Source: Affinundibacterium amnicola (GTDB lineage Bacteria; Pseudomonadota; Gammaproteobacteria; Burkholderiales; Burkholderiaceae_D). From it: DNA of 64,000 nucleotides. Every line of letters starts with the position of its first letter. Position 1 is the stretch's first letter. Location of the stretch: NCBI RefSeq assembly GCF_014284275.1, contig NZ_JACOFU010000001.1, positions 1 through 64,000 on the forward strand, in the 5' to 3' direction. The notes below the pieces were generated by a model. It did no database searches. It saw only the letters and a list, made by a program, of their open reading frames with translations, and was not told the DNA's origin. The translations under genes and the position numbers were made by a program. Below are positions 1-9,413 of this stretch, one piece after another.

Positions 1-2798
1 ATAACTTAGGTGGTGGTACAGCAACTGCGGGTAGTGATTACAACGCGACGCCAACGTTTAATAACGGTGTCACTTTGGTTGGTGGCAATCTGATTGTTCC
101 AGCCGGTGTCAGCAGTTTCACAGTCACCGTCGCCACAATTAACGACAGTGTCGTTGATAGTGCCTCTCCAGAATCCTTACCATTGGTGATTGGTGGCGTG
201 ACAGGTAACGGTGGCATCATCGATGATGATCAACCAACGATCACGACAGTCGAACCAGGTGCAGCCGGTCCTGGAGGTGATACGGTGGTCGAAGGCAATA
301 GCTTGGTGTACACGGTCAGCTTGTCAGGTACCACAACGATTGCTTCAACCTACGCGTATAACTTAGGCGGTGGTACAGCAACTGCCGGTAGTGATTACAA
401 CAGCACAGCAACATTCAACAATGGTGTCACTTTGGTTGGTGGCAATCTGATTGTTCCTGCCGGTGTCAGCAGCTTCACGGTGACGGTAGTGACGATTGAT
501 GATGCGGTAGCCGATTCTGCTGCAACGGAAACATTGCCTCTGGTGATTGGCGGTCTGACCGGCAATGGCGGTATTGTTGATAATGAACCAGTGCCAACAG
601 CTGCGGTATCGAATGTTACCGTTGCTGAAAATGGTGGATTCGCTCAGTTCACATTAAGTTTAAGTGGCTTGAGTAGTGTTGCAACCAGTTTTAGTTTAGC
701 CTTGGCTAATGGATCTGCAACAGGTGCAGGTGTAGATTATGGATCGTCTGGTGCAAGTAACTTGCAAGTATCCACAAATGGTGGCACTACTTGGGTAAAT
801 GCAAATACCGTAACTATTCCAGCAGGTACCTTGAGCGTTTTAGTTCGTACGCCAGTTCTCACAGATTCTTTAGTCGAATCGGCAGAGAATTTTACATTGA
901 CTGCAACTAGAACGGCTGGCGTAACAAGTAATGCAACAGCAGTTGGCACTGCAACGATTACTGATAATGTCTTGCCAACCGTTGCAGCGCAGAGCCGTTC
1001 TGTTTCAGAAGAGGGGTTAAGTTCAGGTATTGCAGATACTGTTGGTAATCCTAGTGATACGACAAATTCAACAAGCACATCTGGTACGATGACTGCAACA
1101 GATCCTGACGGTACTATCAGCGCTTGGAGTTTAACTTCTGCGCCGTCAGGTATTACATCAAACGGCGTGGCGGTGACTTGGAACCTAGTTGGTCAGACAT
1201 ACACGGGTACTGCGGGAGCTACTCAGGTAGCGACATTAACCATCAATAACGCGGGTGCATATACATTTACTCTGTTAGCGCCTATAGATCATGTGGCTGC
1301 TGGCGGTGAAAATATTCGTGCATTGACTTTCGGGGTTGGCGCTAATGACGGTTTTGGTGTTGGTACTGGCACCCTGACGATCAATGTTGAAGATGATTCA
1401 CCAGTAACGACGGTGTTCACGCACCAGTTATTTGTTGGTGTTGATAACATCAGCGTCAATGATTTGGATGCTGGTTTCGTTAATGCTGTCAACACAAGTG
1501 GCGGTGCAGTGACTGGTGTGAACGTCGACTCGACAGACGCATTTGTCGACCGCTTGTTATGGGGTACTGGTAATCCACAGTCAGGCTATGAATTGGTCGA
1601 TAATACTAATTTCACTAGTACTGCTGGTACGGCAGTGACCTTGGGACAGTTATTTGAGGTTGGTAAGTTCACACACAATAACTTCCCAGTGTCAGGTGCA
1701 TCTTTAGATAGAACTGATCTGACATTGTCATTTGATGTGGTTATTAATGGTGTATCCACAAATGTTCCATTCACGGTCGTTTTAGATCATACCGAAACAA
1801 CCAATACTAGTGATCCAGAAGCGTCCAGAGATATTATTCAATTACCATCTACTAGTTCTACAATCAATATTGCGGGACAAAATTATGTCGTTAATTTGAA
1901 TGGCTTTAAAGATGCTGACGGCAATCTGGTAACTCAAATTCGTACCTTGGAAAGCGCGGCAAGTACTTTCGGTATTTTTGCGTCAGTTACTACGGTTGAA
2001 CCTTTGCCAGTGGCATCGGGCAGGGTGCTTGCTCAGGGCGGGGCTGATGGATTAACTAATACTGTGACTTGGAGTGGTACAAGTACATACGGTAGCTTCG
2101 TTGGCAATGCAGATGGTACTTACACTTTTACAATGAACGAAGCAACCAGAAGTTCGTTAGCGACCGGTACGCAGTTGAACGCATCGTTTAATTATACTTT
2201 CACTGATCGCGATGGTGATACATCAACTAATGTGTTGAATATCGCAATTGGTGGCTATAGAAACGTTGAAGGTACAGCAACTGCAAATACATTAACTGGA
2301 CAAAACAGCGTTGCAGATATTTTATTCGGTTATGCTGGCAACGATACTTTGAGTGGCGGCAGTGGCGATGACGTGCTAATTGGTGGTACTGGCAACGATA
2401 ACTTAACTGGCGGTGCTGGTGCCGATACGTTCAAGTGGGGCTTAAGTGATAATGGTACAACTGGAACGCCTGCAGTTGATACGATTACCGATTTCGGCAC
2501 TGCGAACTACGCTGCAGGTGGAGATCGTTTAGATCTGCGTGATTTGTTGGTTGGTGAATCAACTGCAACATTGGATAAATTCTTGCACTTTAATTGGAAT
2601 GGTACTAATACAATTCTGTACATTAGCACCAGTGGAGCCTTCAATGCTGGTAATGGCACAGCGACGAATCCAACGGATGTCACAAATAATGATGTTCAGC
2701 AGATCGTATTTAATGGCGTGAACTTGACTACTGGCTTTACTACAGATTTGCAATTAATTAATGACTTGATCTCGAAAGGAAAAATCATTACCGACTAA
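1..2798 (+). CDS. RTX/Calx-beta type I secreted giant adhesin (3' part; 5' end outside window)
   Basis: The frame is open from base 3, so this is the C-terminal 931 residues of a larger protein; the apparent TTG start at 75 is not real. The N-terminal part holds Calx-beta-like repeats of 119 residues (357 bp period; bases 1-230 recur almost unchanged at 358-580). Further Calx-beta and VCBS-like segments follow. Near the end are RTX nonapeptide Ca2+-binding repeats ([17 protein letters not shown]) and a hydrophobic C-terminus of the kind recognised by type I secretion systems (VCA0849-type target domain). Family knowledge suggests a cell-surface adhesin folded by calcium after export. No transporter genes lie in the window; they may sit upstream. 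A strong terminator follows. Confidence 0.85.
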   Translation, partial: NLGGGTATAGSDYNATPTFNNGVTLVGGNLIVPAGVSSFTVTVATINDSVVDSASPESLPLVIGGVTGNGGIIDDDQPTITTVEPGAAGPGGDTVVEGNSLVYTVSLSGTTTIASTYAYNLGGGTATAGSDYNSTATFNNGVTLVGGNLIVPAGVSSFTVTVVTIDDAVADSAATETLPLVIGGLTGNGGIVDNEPVPTAAVSNVTVAENGGFAQFTLSLSGLSSVATSFSLALANGSATGAGVDYGSSGASNLQVSTNGGTTWVNANTVTIPAGTLSVLVRTPVLTDSLVESAENFTLTATRTAGVTSNATAVGTATITDNVLPTVAAQSRSVSEEGLSSGIADTVGNPSDTTNSTSTSGTMTATDPDGTISAWSLTSAPSGITSNGVAVTWNLVGQTYTGTAGATQVATLTINNAGAYTFTLLAPIDHVAAGGENIRALTFGVGANDGFGVGTGTLTINVEDDSPVTTVFTHQLFVGVDNISVNDLDAGFVNAVNTSGGAVTGVNVDSTDAFVDRLLWGTGNPQSGYELVDNTNFTSTAGTAVTLGQLFEVGKFTHNNFPVSGASLDRTDLTLSFDVVINGVSTNVPFTVVLDHTETTNTSDPEASRDIIQLPSTSSTINIAGQNYVVNLNGFKDADGNLVTQIRTLESAASTFGIFASVTTVEPLPVASGRVLAQGGADGLTNTVTWSGTSTYGSFVGNADGTYTFTMNEATRSSLATGTQLNASFNYTFTDRDGDTSTNVLNIAIGGYRNVEGTATANTLTGQNSVADILFGYAGNDTLSGGSGDDVLIGGTGNDNLTGGAGADTFKWGLSDNGTTGTPAVDTITDFGTANYAAGGDRLDLRDLLVGESTATLDKFLHFNWNGTNTILYISTSGAFNAGNGTATNPTDVTNNDVQQIVFNGVNLTTGFTTDLQLINDLISKGKIITD

Positions 2799-2847
2799 GT
2801 GATTGGCTAAGTTACTAATTAAGCTGGATCTATTGAGGTAGAAAGTA

Positions 2848-2874
2848 AAAAAGGGACAAGCAATGTCCCTTTTT
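2848..2874 (+). terminator. Rho-independent terminator of the RTX adhesin gene
   Basis: An 11-bp perfect stem (AAAAAGGGACA / TGTCCCTTTTT) with a 5-base loop ends in a T run, 49 bases after the stop codon. Confidence 0.85.
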
Positions 2875-2966
2875 TATTGCACTTGAATTCATCGTCTTTA
2901 TGTTGAATTGAAACTATGTGAATGCGTGTAAAAAGACATTTTCCAGCATATGCTACCAAGAAAAAA

Positions 2967-2980
2967 TAGTGCTAGCACTA
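2967..2980. repeat. Perfect palindrome TAGTGCTAGCACTA at the 3' end of the tonB-like gene
   Basis: A 14-bp perfect inverted repeat overlapping the stop codon of the leftward gene. It shares the GCTAG core with the palindromes at 3778 and 3919. There is no T run, so it is a poor terminator. Confidence 0.4.
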
Positions 2981-3628
2981 ATTGATCGTCCACACATACT
3001 GCAACTTCGCCCAAGATTTTTCTGGTACACCATCTACGCTACCTGGTTTGAATTTACATAAGCTCAGGCCTTGTATGGCTGCTTTATCGAGTGCGCGTGA
3101 TCCACTGGATTTTTCTACCTTACTCTCTAAAACTCGACCATCGGGGCCAATCAACATTGCCAGATTGACGGTGCCTTCTTCGCCGCCGCGAATAGAACTT
3201 GCAGGGTAATCGGGCTTTTCGCAAGCATTCGAATCAACCTGTGCTGCAATATGAATTGGTGTACGAGGAGTGCTGATTTCCGTTTTTGTTAAACCGTGAT
3301 CAATAGGGTGGCTTGGTTCAAAATCTCTTGGTTCGTTGTTGTCGTTCTTGATGGTGGTAATTGTTGGTTCTGAGCTTGTCGTAGTAACGATGGGCGGTTC
3401 GATATAGCTCGGCAATGGCGTAGTTTTCGATGGTTTGGGTACTTTTTCTGGCGCTTCTATTTTTACTGGTGGCGTAAGCTGCGTTAATTCGATGACAGTA
3501 GCTTGACGAAAATCGACCATGTTCGTTGCTTGCAAACCCAAGCCTAAAGCGATGGCGTGCAATACGCCAGTAATCAATAAGGAAGAGATGCTTTTTTGTG
3601 GAGTATTTCCGTAGCTGTGCGTAGTCAT
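2978..3628 (-). CDS. TonB-family energy transducer
   Basis: A 216-residue protein with one N-terminal membrane segment (about residues 15-35), a Pro/Lys-rich periplasmic spacer (about 50-120) and a TonB C-terminal domain (about 125-216, including YPASSIRGGEEGTVNLAMLI). This is the TonB layout: it couples proton-motive force to outer-membrane receptors or secretin-like partners. The start has a good Shine-Dalgarno (AAGGAGTT, 6 bases before ATG). No exbB/exbD is adjacent. It is divergent from a two-component system and its promoter carries a palindrome in the spacer (see 3772-3799), so it is probably regulated. Which receptor it serves cannot be told. Confidence 0.8.
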   Translation of the reverse strand: MTTHSYGNTPQKSISSLLITGVLHAIALGLGLQATNMVDFRQATVIELTQLTPPVKIEAPEKVPKPSKTTPLPSYIEPPIVTTTSSEPTITTIKNDNNEPRDFEPSHPIDHGLTKTEISTPRTPIHIAAQVDSNACEKPDYPASSIRGGEEGTVNLAMLIGPDGRVLESKVEKSSGSRALDKAAIQGLSLCKFKPGSVDGVPEKSWAKLQYVWTIN

Positions 3629-3771
3629 AATGAACTCCTTGATCGCGTTAATGAAAAGATCGCCGTTATCGGCAGCTTTACGATGAGTTAGCTAATCAGC
3701 TTCATATTCAATCAATTTGGAATTGAAGTTTGAACTCTGAAATCTGAATTTATTTGCTCGTCGATGGATTT

Positions 3772-3799
3772 ATAATATGCTAGTTACTAGCAATGTAAA
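3772..3799 (-). promoter_or_regulatory. Predicted sigma70-type promoter of the tonB-like gene with operator in the spacer
   Basis: On the minus strand a -35 TTTACA (3794-3799) and a -10 TATTAT (3772-3777) are 16 bases apart. The spacer is occupied by the palindrome TGCTAGTTACTAGCA (3778-3792), a position expected of a repressor site. The boxes are assigned by eye. Confidence 0.5.
3778..3792. promoter_or_regulatory. Palindromic operator candidate TGCTAGTTACTAGCA
   Basis: Seven-base arms TGCTAGT/ACTAGCA are perfect around a single centre base. The site lies between the -35 and -10 of the leftward promoter. The binding protein is unknown; the adjacent NarL/LuxR-type regulator is one candidate. 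Confidence 0.5.
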
Positions 3800-3918
3800 A
3801 GCCATTTTTATGCAATAAATCTGCCTTGTGCTAGTTGTTTTCGGTTTTAAAACCACTTTTTCCCTTGAAATCAAATACTTAGCGATGTACTTATTGATGC
3901 AGATTACATGTCAAATAT

Positions 3919-3935
3919 TTGCTAGTAACTAGCAA
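3919..3935. promoter_or_regulatory. Palindromic operator candidate TTGCTAGTAACTAGCAA
   Basis: A perfect 17-bp inverted repeat, 103 bases upstream of the response regulator start, with the same core as 3778-3792. A related imperfect repeat (TTTACTA ... TAGTAAA, 3950-3968) lies closer to the gene. Together they suggest autoregulation. Confidence 0.5.
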
Positions 3936-4038
3936 TAAAGCGACAGTGATTTACTATTTGCTAGTAAAATGATTCTCATGAGCAGGTCTGGTGATGTACA
4001 TGCCAACATCCAAATGCAAGAGAAAATCGGGAGATTCA

Positions 4039-4719
4039 ATGTCAAACCAAGTAACGAAGATGAATCAGCATGACACCAGTAATAAACCGATCCGGGTTCT
4101 ATTGGCCGATGATCATCCTATCGTCATGACTGGCTTTGCGATGTCTTTAGCGGGCGAAGGCATGGAGGTGGTAGGGCAAGCAAAAACGCCGCAAGAAGCG
4201 GTCGAGCAATTTTTGGCATTGCAGCCGCAGGTGGTCGTGCTTGATATTCGTTTCGGTGCCGAATTAACTGGCTTAGACGCAGCCAAACATATTCTAGAAA
4301 AACAGCCTGCCGCACAAATTGTGTTCTTGAGCCAATTCGATCAAGACGCCTTAATTAAAGAAACCTATCGCTTAGGTGCAAAAGCCTTTGTGACAAAAGA
4401 TTGTGACCCTGCCGATCTGGCAATCGCGGTACGACGTGCGGCGCAAGGTGAACTGTACTTTATGCCTTCAATTGCCGAACGTTTGGCAAATCTTTCAGTA
4501 CGTGGTGATGCCTCGCCACAAACTTTACTTGATGAGCGCAGCTTGGAAATTTTTAAACTGATGGCAGAAGGCTTAACCAATGTAGAGATCGCAGAAAAAT
4601 TGGATCTCTCACAAAAAACCATCAGCAATATTAGTCAGTCAGTCAAAGAAAAACTGGGAATTCATCGGCCAGCGCTGATCACCAAGCTCGCGATGAAACA
4701 TGGTTTGATCGAGCCATAA
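4039..4719 (+). CDS. NarL/LuxR-family response regulator
   Basis: A 226-residue two-domain regulator. The receiver domain (about 15-135) has the acidic pair in LLADDHP, the predicted phospho-acceptor Asp69 in VVLDIRF and the conserved Lys in AFVTKD. The C-terminal LuxR-type helix-turn-helix (about 160-222) contains GLTNVEIAEKLDLSQKTIS. The ATG at 4039 is preferred because CGGGAG lies 5 bases upstream; an in-frame ATG at 3991 would add 16 residues but lacks a comparable site. The cognate kinase follows 14 bases downstream. Targets are unknown, but palindromes in its own upstream region make self-control plausible. Confidence 0.9.
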   Translation: MSNQVTKMNQHDTSNKPIRVLLADDHPIVMTGFAMSLAGEGMEVVGQAKTPQEAVEQFLALQPQVVVLDIRFGAELTGLDAAKHILEKQPAAQIVFLSQFDQDALIKETYRLGAKAFVTKDCDPADLAIAVRRAAQGELYFMPSIAERLANLSVRGDASPQTLLDERSLEIFKLMAEGLTNVEIAEKLDLSQKTISNISQSVKEKLGIHRPALITKLAMKHGLIEP

Positions 4720-4733
4720 GCTACAGTAGTCGA

Positions 4734-6260
4734 ATGAAAGCTAATCATCCTCATCAATCTGGAATGTTCTCTGGCCTAGTGCAATGGCGCAGTTGGAGCA
4801 TACGCACGCGCTTGATGGTGATTGCCATTTTTCCAGTCGTGTATTTATTTTTCTCCCTTATTTCCTATTCGTATTACGCAAGACTAAAAGAAGTTGAAGA
4901 AGAACTTCATGCGCGTGCCAAAACGATTACGACGGCCCTAGCCGATGGCGTTGAATACAATATCATTGCGGGAAATTTGCAGGGCATTAAGCAAATGATT
5001 TATGGTGTCATTCAAACAGATCGCAATGTGTATCGTATCGACATTTTCGACACGAATAAAAAAGAACTCAGTCACGTTGAAAATGCAGGTAAAGCGAAAC
5101 CAGAAAAACAGTATGTAGAATTACCGATTAAGCGTCACATGGTATGGATCAATCTGCATACAGATAATCACGAAAGTGTCGTCAAATTAGACACCGCGAA
5201 AGACAAGAATCAGGCCATTCTTGGCTATGTGCGCGTTACCATGACGAAGTCTTATTTGTTGAGTAAACAGCGGTATCGGTTTTCAATTGAATTAGTCATG
5301 GCGATGTTGGCGTTGTCTGTTAGCACGTGGCTGGCATGGTATTTATCAAAAGGATTAAGTCGTCCTTTACACCTTGCGATAGACGCATTGCGTGATATCA
5401 GTGCCGGCCGCACAGAAACACAAATTACGATTTCTGATGGTGGAGAAATCGGTGAGCTGCAAAAATCTATCAATGAGATGGCAAGTAATTTGCATCAATC
5501 ACAAACGCATTTGGAAAATACGGTTGCCGAACGTACCAAGGAATTGATCGCTTCACGCAACGAGGCATTGAAAGCCGATGCCGAGAAACGCCGCCTAATT
5601 CATAAGGTCAACGCCATCGTTGAAAATGAAAGACAGAGTATTGCGGTTGAAATTCATGATGAACTGAATGCGTCTTTGATTGCAGTGCGATTAGAATCAG
5701 AACGCATCGCTAAAGTCGCAGCGAATGCTGATACAGATAAACAGAATGCGTCAGCGTTTCAAGAAATTCAAGATAGAGCAAAAGCAGTCTCTAAATTGGC
5801 ATTAGACCTCTATGCGAACGGTAGAAACTTAGTGCGTCGATTGCGTCCTGAGGTACTGGATATGTTGGGGCTGGAAGGCGCTATAGAAGAGATGCTGCGC
5901 ATCTATAATGCCGCACATGAAGACTGCCATTTTAACTTTGCATCTGAAGGTGACTTCGCACAATTAGACGGCGATCTGGCGATATCTGCTTATCGCATCG
6001 TGCAAGAAGCTTGTTCTAATATTTTGAAGCACGCGCAAGCAAAACAAGTGGAAATCACACTGCATATGAATGTGGAGAAAACGGTGTTGAAAATTCATGT
6101 ACGCGACGATGGCATTGGCTTTGATACCACACAAGTAGTCGCCGGAATCGGTATCAGTGGCATGCGTGAACGTGTGTTGGCGTGGGGTGGTGAATTTAAA
6201 TTGCTTAGTGAGACAGGTGAGGGGACGTGTATCGCGATTGAATTACCAGTACAGACATGA
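4734..6260 (+). CDS. NarX/DegS-type sensor histidine kinase
   Basis: A 508-residue membrane kinase, partner of the response regulator just upstream. Two membrane segments (about 25-50 and 185-205) bracket a periplasmic sensor region. A HAMP linker (about 206-260), a short coiled coil, a HisKA_3 dimerisation domain and a HATPase domain follow. The predicted phosphorylated residue is His308 in VEIHDELN; the N box is QEACSNILKHA and the glycine boxes are RDDGIGFD and GISGMRERV, all intact. The signal sensed cannot be read from the sequence. Confidence 0.9.
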   Translation: MKANHPHQSGMFSGLVQWRSWSIRTRLMVIAIFPVVYLFFSLISYSYYARLKEVEEELHARAKTITTALADGVEYNIIAGNLQGIKQMIYGVIQTDRNVYRIDIFDTNKKELSHVENAGKAKPEKQYVELPIKRHMVWINLHTDNHESVVKLDTAKDKNQAILGYVRVTMTKSYLLSKQRYRFSIELVMAMLALSVSTWLAWYLSKGLSRPLHLAIDALRDISAGRTETQITISDGGEIGELQKSINEMASNLHQSQTHLENTVAERTKELIASRNEALKADAEKRRLIHKVNAIVENERQSIAVEIHDELNASLIAVRLESERIAKVAANADTDKQNASAFQEIQDRAKAVSKLALDLYANGRNLVRRLRPEVLDMLGLEGAIEEMLRIYNAAHEDCHFNFASEGDFAQLDGDLAISAYRIVQEACSNILKHAQAKQVEITLHMNVEKTVLKIHVRDDGIGFDTTQVVAGIGISGMRERVLAWGGEFKLLSETGEGTCIAIELPVQT

Positions 6261-6320
6261 AGCTGCAAGCGATGTAGGGTACATGCATCGTTATGCGTTT
6301 CTTCATTCAAAGGATGAACG

Positions 6321-6506
6321 ATGAAAAGTGAATTAAAAGATGGTGATCACTGTGTTGTTACAGGTGGAACACACAAAGGCAAAAAAGGTACCGTGCGTGA
6401 TCTCAATACCAGTAAAACTGGGCAAATCACACTCACCGTTGTGCAGCAAAATGGTGAGCGTTTTAAGACCTTAGCGAAGAATGTTCTTGTTCAAGAAACT
6501 AGGTGA
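6321..6506 (+). CDS. KOW-domain mini-protein
   Basis: A 61-codon gene with a good ribosome site (AAAGGATG, 5 bases upstream). The protein is almost only a KOW motif (HCVVTGGTHKGKKGTVRDL), the small beta-barrel RNA/ribosome-binding fold of NusG and ribosomal protein L24, followed by a short beta-rich tail. Stand-alone KOW proteins of this size are known but poorly characterised; RNA binding is an inference from the fold. It stands 60 bases after the histidine kinase and could be cotranscribed. Confidence 0.7.
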   Translation: MKSELKDGDHCVVTGGTHKGKKGTVRDLNTSKTGQITLTVVQQNGERFKTLAKNVLVQETR

Positions 6507-6560
6507 ACACACTCTAGTACTTAGTGTTATCTTTAAAGAAGAAAATCAACTCATACCAAT

Positions 6561-7004
6561 ATGCATCAACTAACTTATCGGCGTGCCACCTCAGCAGATA
6601 TCCCTGCGATGTCAAACATTCGTTTGTCTGTGCGTGAAAATATCTTGTCGAATCCCGCTTTGGTCACGTACCAGATGTATGAGGATTATCTCGGATTGTT
6701 GGGGCGAGGCTGGGTCTGTGAATTGCACGGAGAAATTATTGGTTTTTCTTATGCCGCGATGAATGCACATTCAATCTGGGCATTATTTATTGATCCAAAA
6801 CATGAGGGATTAGGTGCCGGCAAAGGTTTGCTTCAACTAGCTTGTCAATACTTGTTTGAAGAAGGTGCGCAGACGGTTCAGTTATCTACCAATGTCGCTA
6901 CAAGAGCCGAAAATTTTTATCTTGCGCAAGGCTGGATCAGAGGGGATATGAAGGATGGCGATGAAGTCTATTTTCAGCTAGATCGCGCAACATGGAATCT
7001 TTGA
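6561..7004 (+). CDS. GNAT-family N-acetyltransferase
   Basis: A 147-residue single-domain GNAT protein. The acetyl-CoA-binding motif A region reads LFIDPKHEGLGAGKGLLQLA (about residues 75-94), with the usual R/Q-x-x-G-x-G/A loop degenerate as EGLGAGKG. The C-terminal NFYLAQGWIRG matches the motif B 'FY...GF' strand. It probably acetylates a small molecule or a protein N-terminus; the substrate is unknown. Confidence 0.8.
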   Translation: MHQLTYRRATSADIPAMSNIRLSVRENILSNPALVTYQMYEDYLGLLGRGWVCELHGEIIGFSYAAMNAHSIWALFIDPKHEGLGAGKGLLQLACQYLFEEGAQTVQLSTNVATRAENFYLAQGWIRGDMKDGDEVYFQLDRATWNL

Positions 7005-7130
7005 CCGCTCGCTTAAATTGACCATGCTTGTGAGTATTAGTGTGAGCTTGTCGTTCATCAAGTTGCCTATACCTAAGTCAATAGACTTTAGAGAGTATTT
7101 TGAACTTGATGAACCGTTAAACGTAAAGAT

Positions 7131-7184
7131 AGCAACAGCAGCAAAAGCAGCAACAGCAGCAAAAGCAGCAACAGCAGCAAAAGT
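7131..7184 (+). repeat. Three tandem copies of an 18-bp unit (AGCAACAGCAGCAAAAGC)
   Basis: Copies at 7131-7148, 7149-7166 and 7167-7184 are identical except for the last base of the third. The tract is non-coding in the annotated layout, between the ends of two convergent genes. It probably arose by slipped-strand expansion and may vary in copy number. Confidence 0.9.
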
Positions 7185-7204
7185 ATAAAACTTAGGAAGC
7201 GCGA

Positions 7205-7630
7205 TTATCGATTGCCAAACAACGAAGAAAATTGCTGCAACATTGCTGCTGGATCGATATTGTTTGCATCAGAAACTTGCCCATTCGGTGTCAACTTATC
7301 GATTAAGCCCGGCAAAATTTCTGCTAAACCACCTGCGGCATCTGCTTTGGATAAACCGCTTGCATTGGCGATGTCGCTCAATTGCCCGCCACCTAAAGCT
7401 TGTTGAATTTGTTCCGCAGAGATCGGCAAATTTTGCCCGGTGCTCACCCAACTCGCAATGATCTCACCCAAACCCGCTTGTTGAAAAGTTCCCATTAAAT
7501 TCTGTAATCCACCGCCTTGTTGTGATTGATTCAGCAAACCTAAGGCGAGTTGCACCAAGTTATTTGAAGCACCTCCTGAACCTTGTTGTGCATTGCCCAG
7601 CATGCCTAATGCCGCGTCTAATAAACCCAT
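7205..7630 (-). CDS. YidB family protein (DUF937)
   Basis: A 141-residue Gln/Gly-rich cytosolic protein matching the YidB/DUF937 pattern: an N-terminal GLLDAALGMLGN helix, a glutamine-rich central part, and the conserved core ISAEQIQQALGGGQLSDIANASGLS followed by a leucine-rich C-terminal part. Function in this family is not established; some members are reported with stress or envelope phenotypes. A ribosome site (GGAAAC) precedes the ATG. Confidence 0.8.
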   Translation of the reverse strand: MGLLDAALGMLGNAQQGSGGASNNLVQLALGLLNQSQQGGGLQNLMGTFQQAGLGEIIASWVSTGQNLPISAEQIQQALGGGQLSDIANASGLSKADAAGGLAEILPGLIDKLTPNGQVSDANNIDPAAMLQQFSSLFGNR

Positions 7631-7868
7631 GATGTTTCCTTTCTTAGATGGAGGTCGTCAAAAATGATTCAGCCCTGTGAGTGGGATGAGCAACATACTA
7701 AACCAAATTGACAAACATAAATGTGAACGATGTTTGCAAACACATCCTTTTATGCTGGCTACATAGTTGTAAAAATAAATTTTCGCATAAAGGCAGTTTG
7801 TTGATGATGTGGTTTTAATATAGTGCACTTTAAGTGTTTTTGCATCATCAAATGAAAGGAAATCCAAC

Positions 7869-8258
7869 ATGATCAAAGGGACGTGTCTATGTGGCGCAGT
7901 GCATTGGACATTTGCTGGTGAGCCTGATGGCGCTACTGCCTGCAACTGTACCGCATGCCGGCGTTATGGCGTATTGTGGGCTTACGATTATGAAAACGAA
8001 GCAATCCATGTCAGTGGCAAAACGCGTGCCTATGTGCGTGGTAAAGCACTTGATTTTCACTTTTGCCCTGAATGCGGCTGCATTGCATTTTGGCGTAGCT
8101 TGCAAGTCGATGAGCAAGGCCGTCGTCGTATCGCGGTGAATTTACGCTTAGCCGAACCAGAAGCCGTGGCGCGGATTCCTATCGATCATTTTGATGGTTT
8201 GGATACGTTTGAAGATTTACCACGTGATGGTAAGTGTGTCGCTGATTATTGGTTTTGA
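7869..8258 (+). CDS. GFA (CENP-V/glutathione-dependent formaldehyde-activating-like) family protein
   Basis: A 129-residue zinc-binding protein of the GFA fold. Cysteines at the family positions are visible: Cys6 and Cys8 (GTCLCGAV), Cys25/Cys27/Cys30 (CNCTAC) and Cys66/Cys69/Cys71 (FCPECGC). The family includes glutathione-dependent formaldehyde-activating enzymes and thiol adduct carriers, but most members, especially short ones like this, have no proven substrate. ATG preceded by GAAAGGAAA. Confidence 0.85.
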   Translation: MIKGTCLCGAVHWTFAGEPDGATACNCTACRRYGVLWAYDYENEAIHVSGKTRAYVRGKALDFHFCPECGCIAFWRSLQVDEQGRRRIAVNLRLAEPEAVARIPIDHFDGLDTFEDLPRDGKCVADYWF

Positions 8259-8329
8259 ATTATGTTAACCGGCCTTAGTTACTGAAAAAAAGAAGCAAAA
8301 AATCAAACTGAAATTAAAACTGAACTCCG

Positions 8330-8794
8330 ATGAAAAATACTGAAACAAAAAGTTCCGCGTATAAATCACTCTCTGTCTTCTCGATCTATCTGGCCGCCAT
8401 CATCGCTTTGATTGGTGTAATCATTCACATCGCCGCGATCTTCGGTGGCACTAGCTGGTACATTTATTTTGGTGCGCCGCCTAGCGTCGTCGAGTCAGCC
8501 CGCAACGGCACTTGGCTCGCCCCCGTCAGCACTCTCATCATTACAATTCTGATGGCAATCTGCGCGGCTTATGCTTTTTCTGCACTGGGTGTGATACGGC
8601 GGTTACCATTTTTGCGCACAGGCTTGGCAGGTATGGCGATCATTTGTTTATTGCGTTCACTCGTCTTGTGGCCATTGATGATCAATCATCCAGAGTTACG
8701 TAACACCGCCGAGGTTGTCGGCTCGATTGTGTGGGGATTCGCGGGATTAGGCTTTATGTCAGGCTGGCGTTTGGTGCAGTTGAATAGTCGCTAA
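8330..8794 (+). CDS. Four-helix membrane protein of unknown function
   Basis: A 154-residue protein with four predicted membrane segments (about 17-40, 65-88, 97-118 and 128-147) and no family motif that I recognise. It is followed 22 bases later by a soluble hypothetical gene and may share its transcript. Confidence 0.65.
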   Translation: MKNTETKSSAYKSLSVFSIYLAAIIALIGVIIHIAAIFGGTSWYIYFGAPPSVVESARNGTWLAPVSTLIITILMAICAAYAFSALGVIRRLPFLRTGLAGMAIICLLRSLVLWPLMINHPELRNTAEVVGSIVWGFAGLGFMSGWRLVQLNSR

Positions 8795-8816
8795 ACTATT
8801 TTTATGAAGGTGATTT

Positions 8817-9248
8817 ATGGTTCTACAATTTATTCCACCATCGGTTATCGACCCAGCGAAAGTGGGCGAGTATCCAGCCAGTGCGATGGCTGGAGGTGGT
8901 TATGTATGGGATGCGGTTCTTGAATATCGCGTATGGTGTCATCCAGAACTTGGTGCGCCAGATTTATGTGAAGGCAATGATTACTTTTATGCTTTCGAAA
9001 CCTATGCAGAAGCGCTCGATTATGCTGAGCAAAACGAAGGCTGTGAAGAACCACTCGCACTTATTCTGCAACGAGAATACATAGATGAGCCAGAGCCTGA
9101 ACACTATATACACATTCAACAAGAACGCATCACAGAATGGCCGGTGGAATTTTTAAAAAGACCCAAGCGTACAGAAAACACCATTCCCGATTTTTTGTCA
9201 CCAGACGCGCCACCCAATCGGCTTGCGATTTTGCGTGGACAAGCTTGA
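8817..9248 (+). CDS. Conserved hypothetical soluble protein
   Basis: A 143-residue acidic protein, preceded by GAAGGTG as ribosome site. It is rich in aromatic residues (YVWDAVLEYRVWCHPE, YFYAFETYAEALDYAEQ) and has no signal peptide or membrane segment. The N-terminal half resembles uncharacterised small bacterial proteins often annotated as GNAT-associated or DUF proteins; I cannot assign a function. Confidence 0.65.
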   Translation: MVLQFIPPSVIDPAKVGEYPASAMAGGGYVWDAVLEYRVWCHPELGAPDLCEGNDYFYAFETYAEALDYAEQNEGCEEPLALILQREYIDEPEPEHYIHIQQERITEWPVEFLKRPKRTENTIPDFLSPDAPPNRLAILRGQA

Positions 9249-9299
9249 TTTTGAACTGGTGATTGAGGCTGGATTTAATAATGGCGGCAAACCTAATAG

Positions 9300-9358
9300 A
9301 CATCAGGTTCCCGCCCTTTCAAGGGGTAGGTTAGGGGGGGATGGGTTTAGAGCGACAA
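9300..9358. repeat. Intergenic repeat-like G/C tract (CCCGCCCTTTCAAGGGG type)
   Basis: The stretch contains CCCTTTCAAGGGG followed by a poly-G run and GATGGGTTTAG. It resembles a dispersed intergenic element common in proteobacteria. Only this single copy is visible here, so the call rests on memory of the motif type. Confidence 0.35.
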
Positions 9359-9413
9359 AAAATTTACCATCAAAGAATATCAATCGTCATTTAACTTGTA
9401 ATCTAATCCAACA

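Larger units (their letters stand above)
3629..4038. other. Divergent control region between tonB-like gene and response regulator
   Basis: About 410 bases without a convincing gene. It holds two perfect GCTAGT-based palindromes (3778-3792, 3919-3935), two half sites (about 3829-3835 and 3957-3968) and a leftward promoter for the tonB-like gene. The remainder is AT-rich with no further structure that I can see. Confidence 0.6.

Noticed and set aside
7131-7184. Possible CRISPR-like repeat array
   Set aside because: The 18-bp units are directly adjacent with no spacers, and no cas genes are present.
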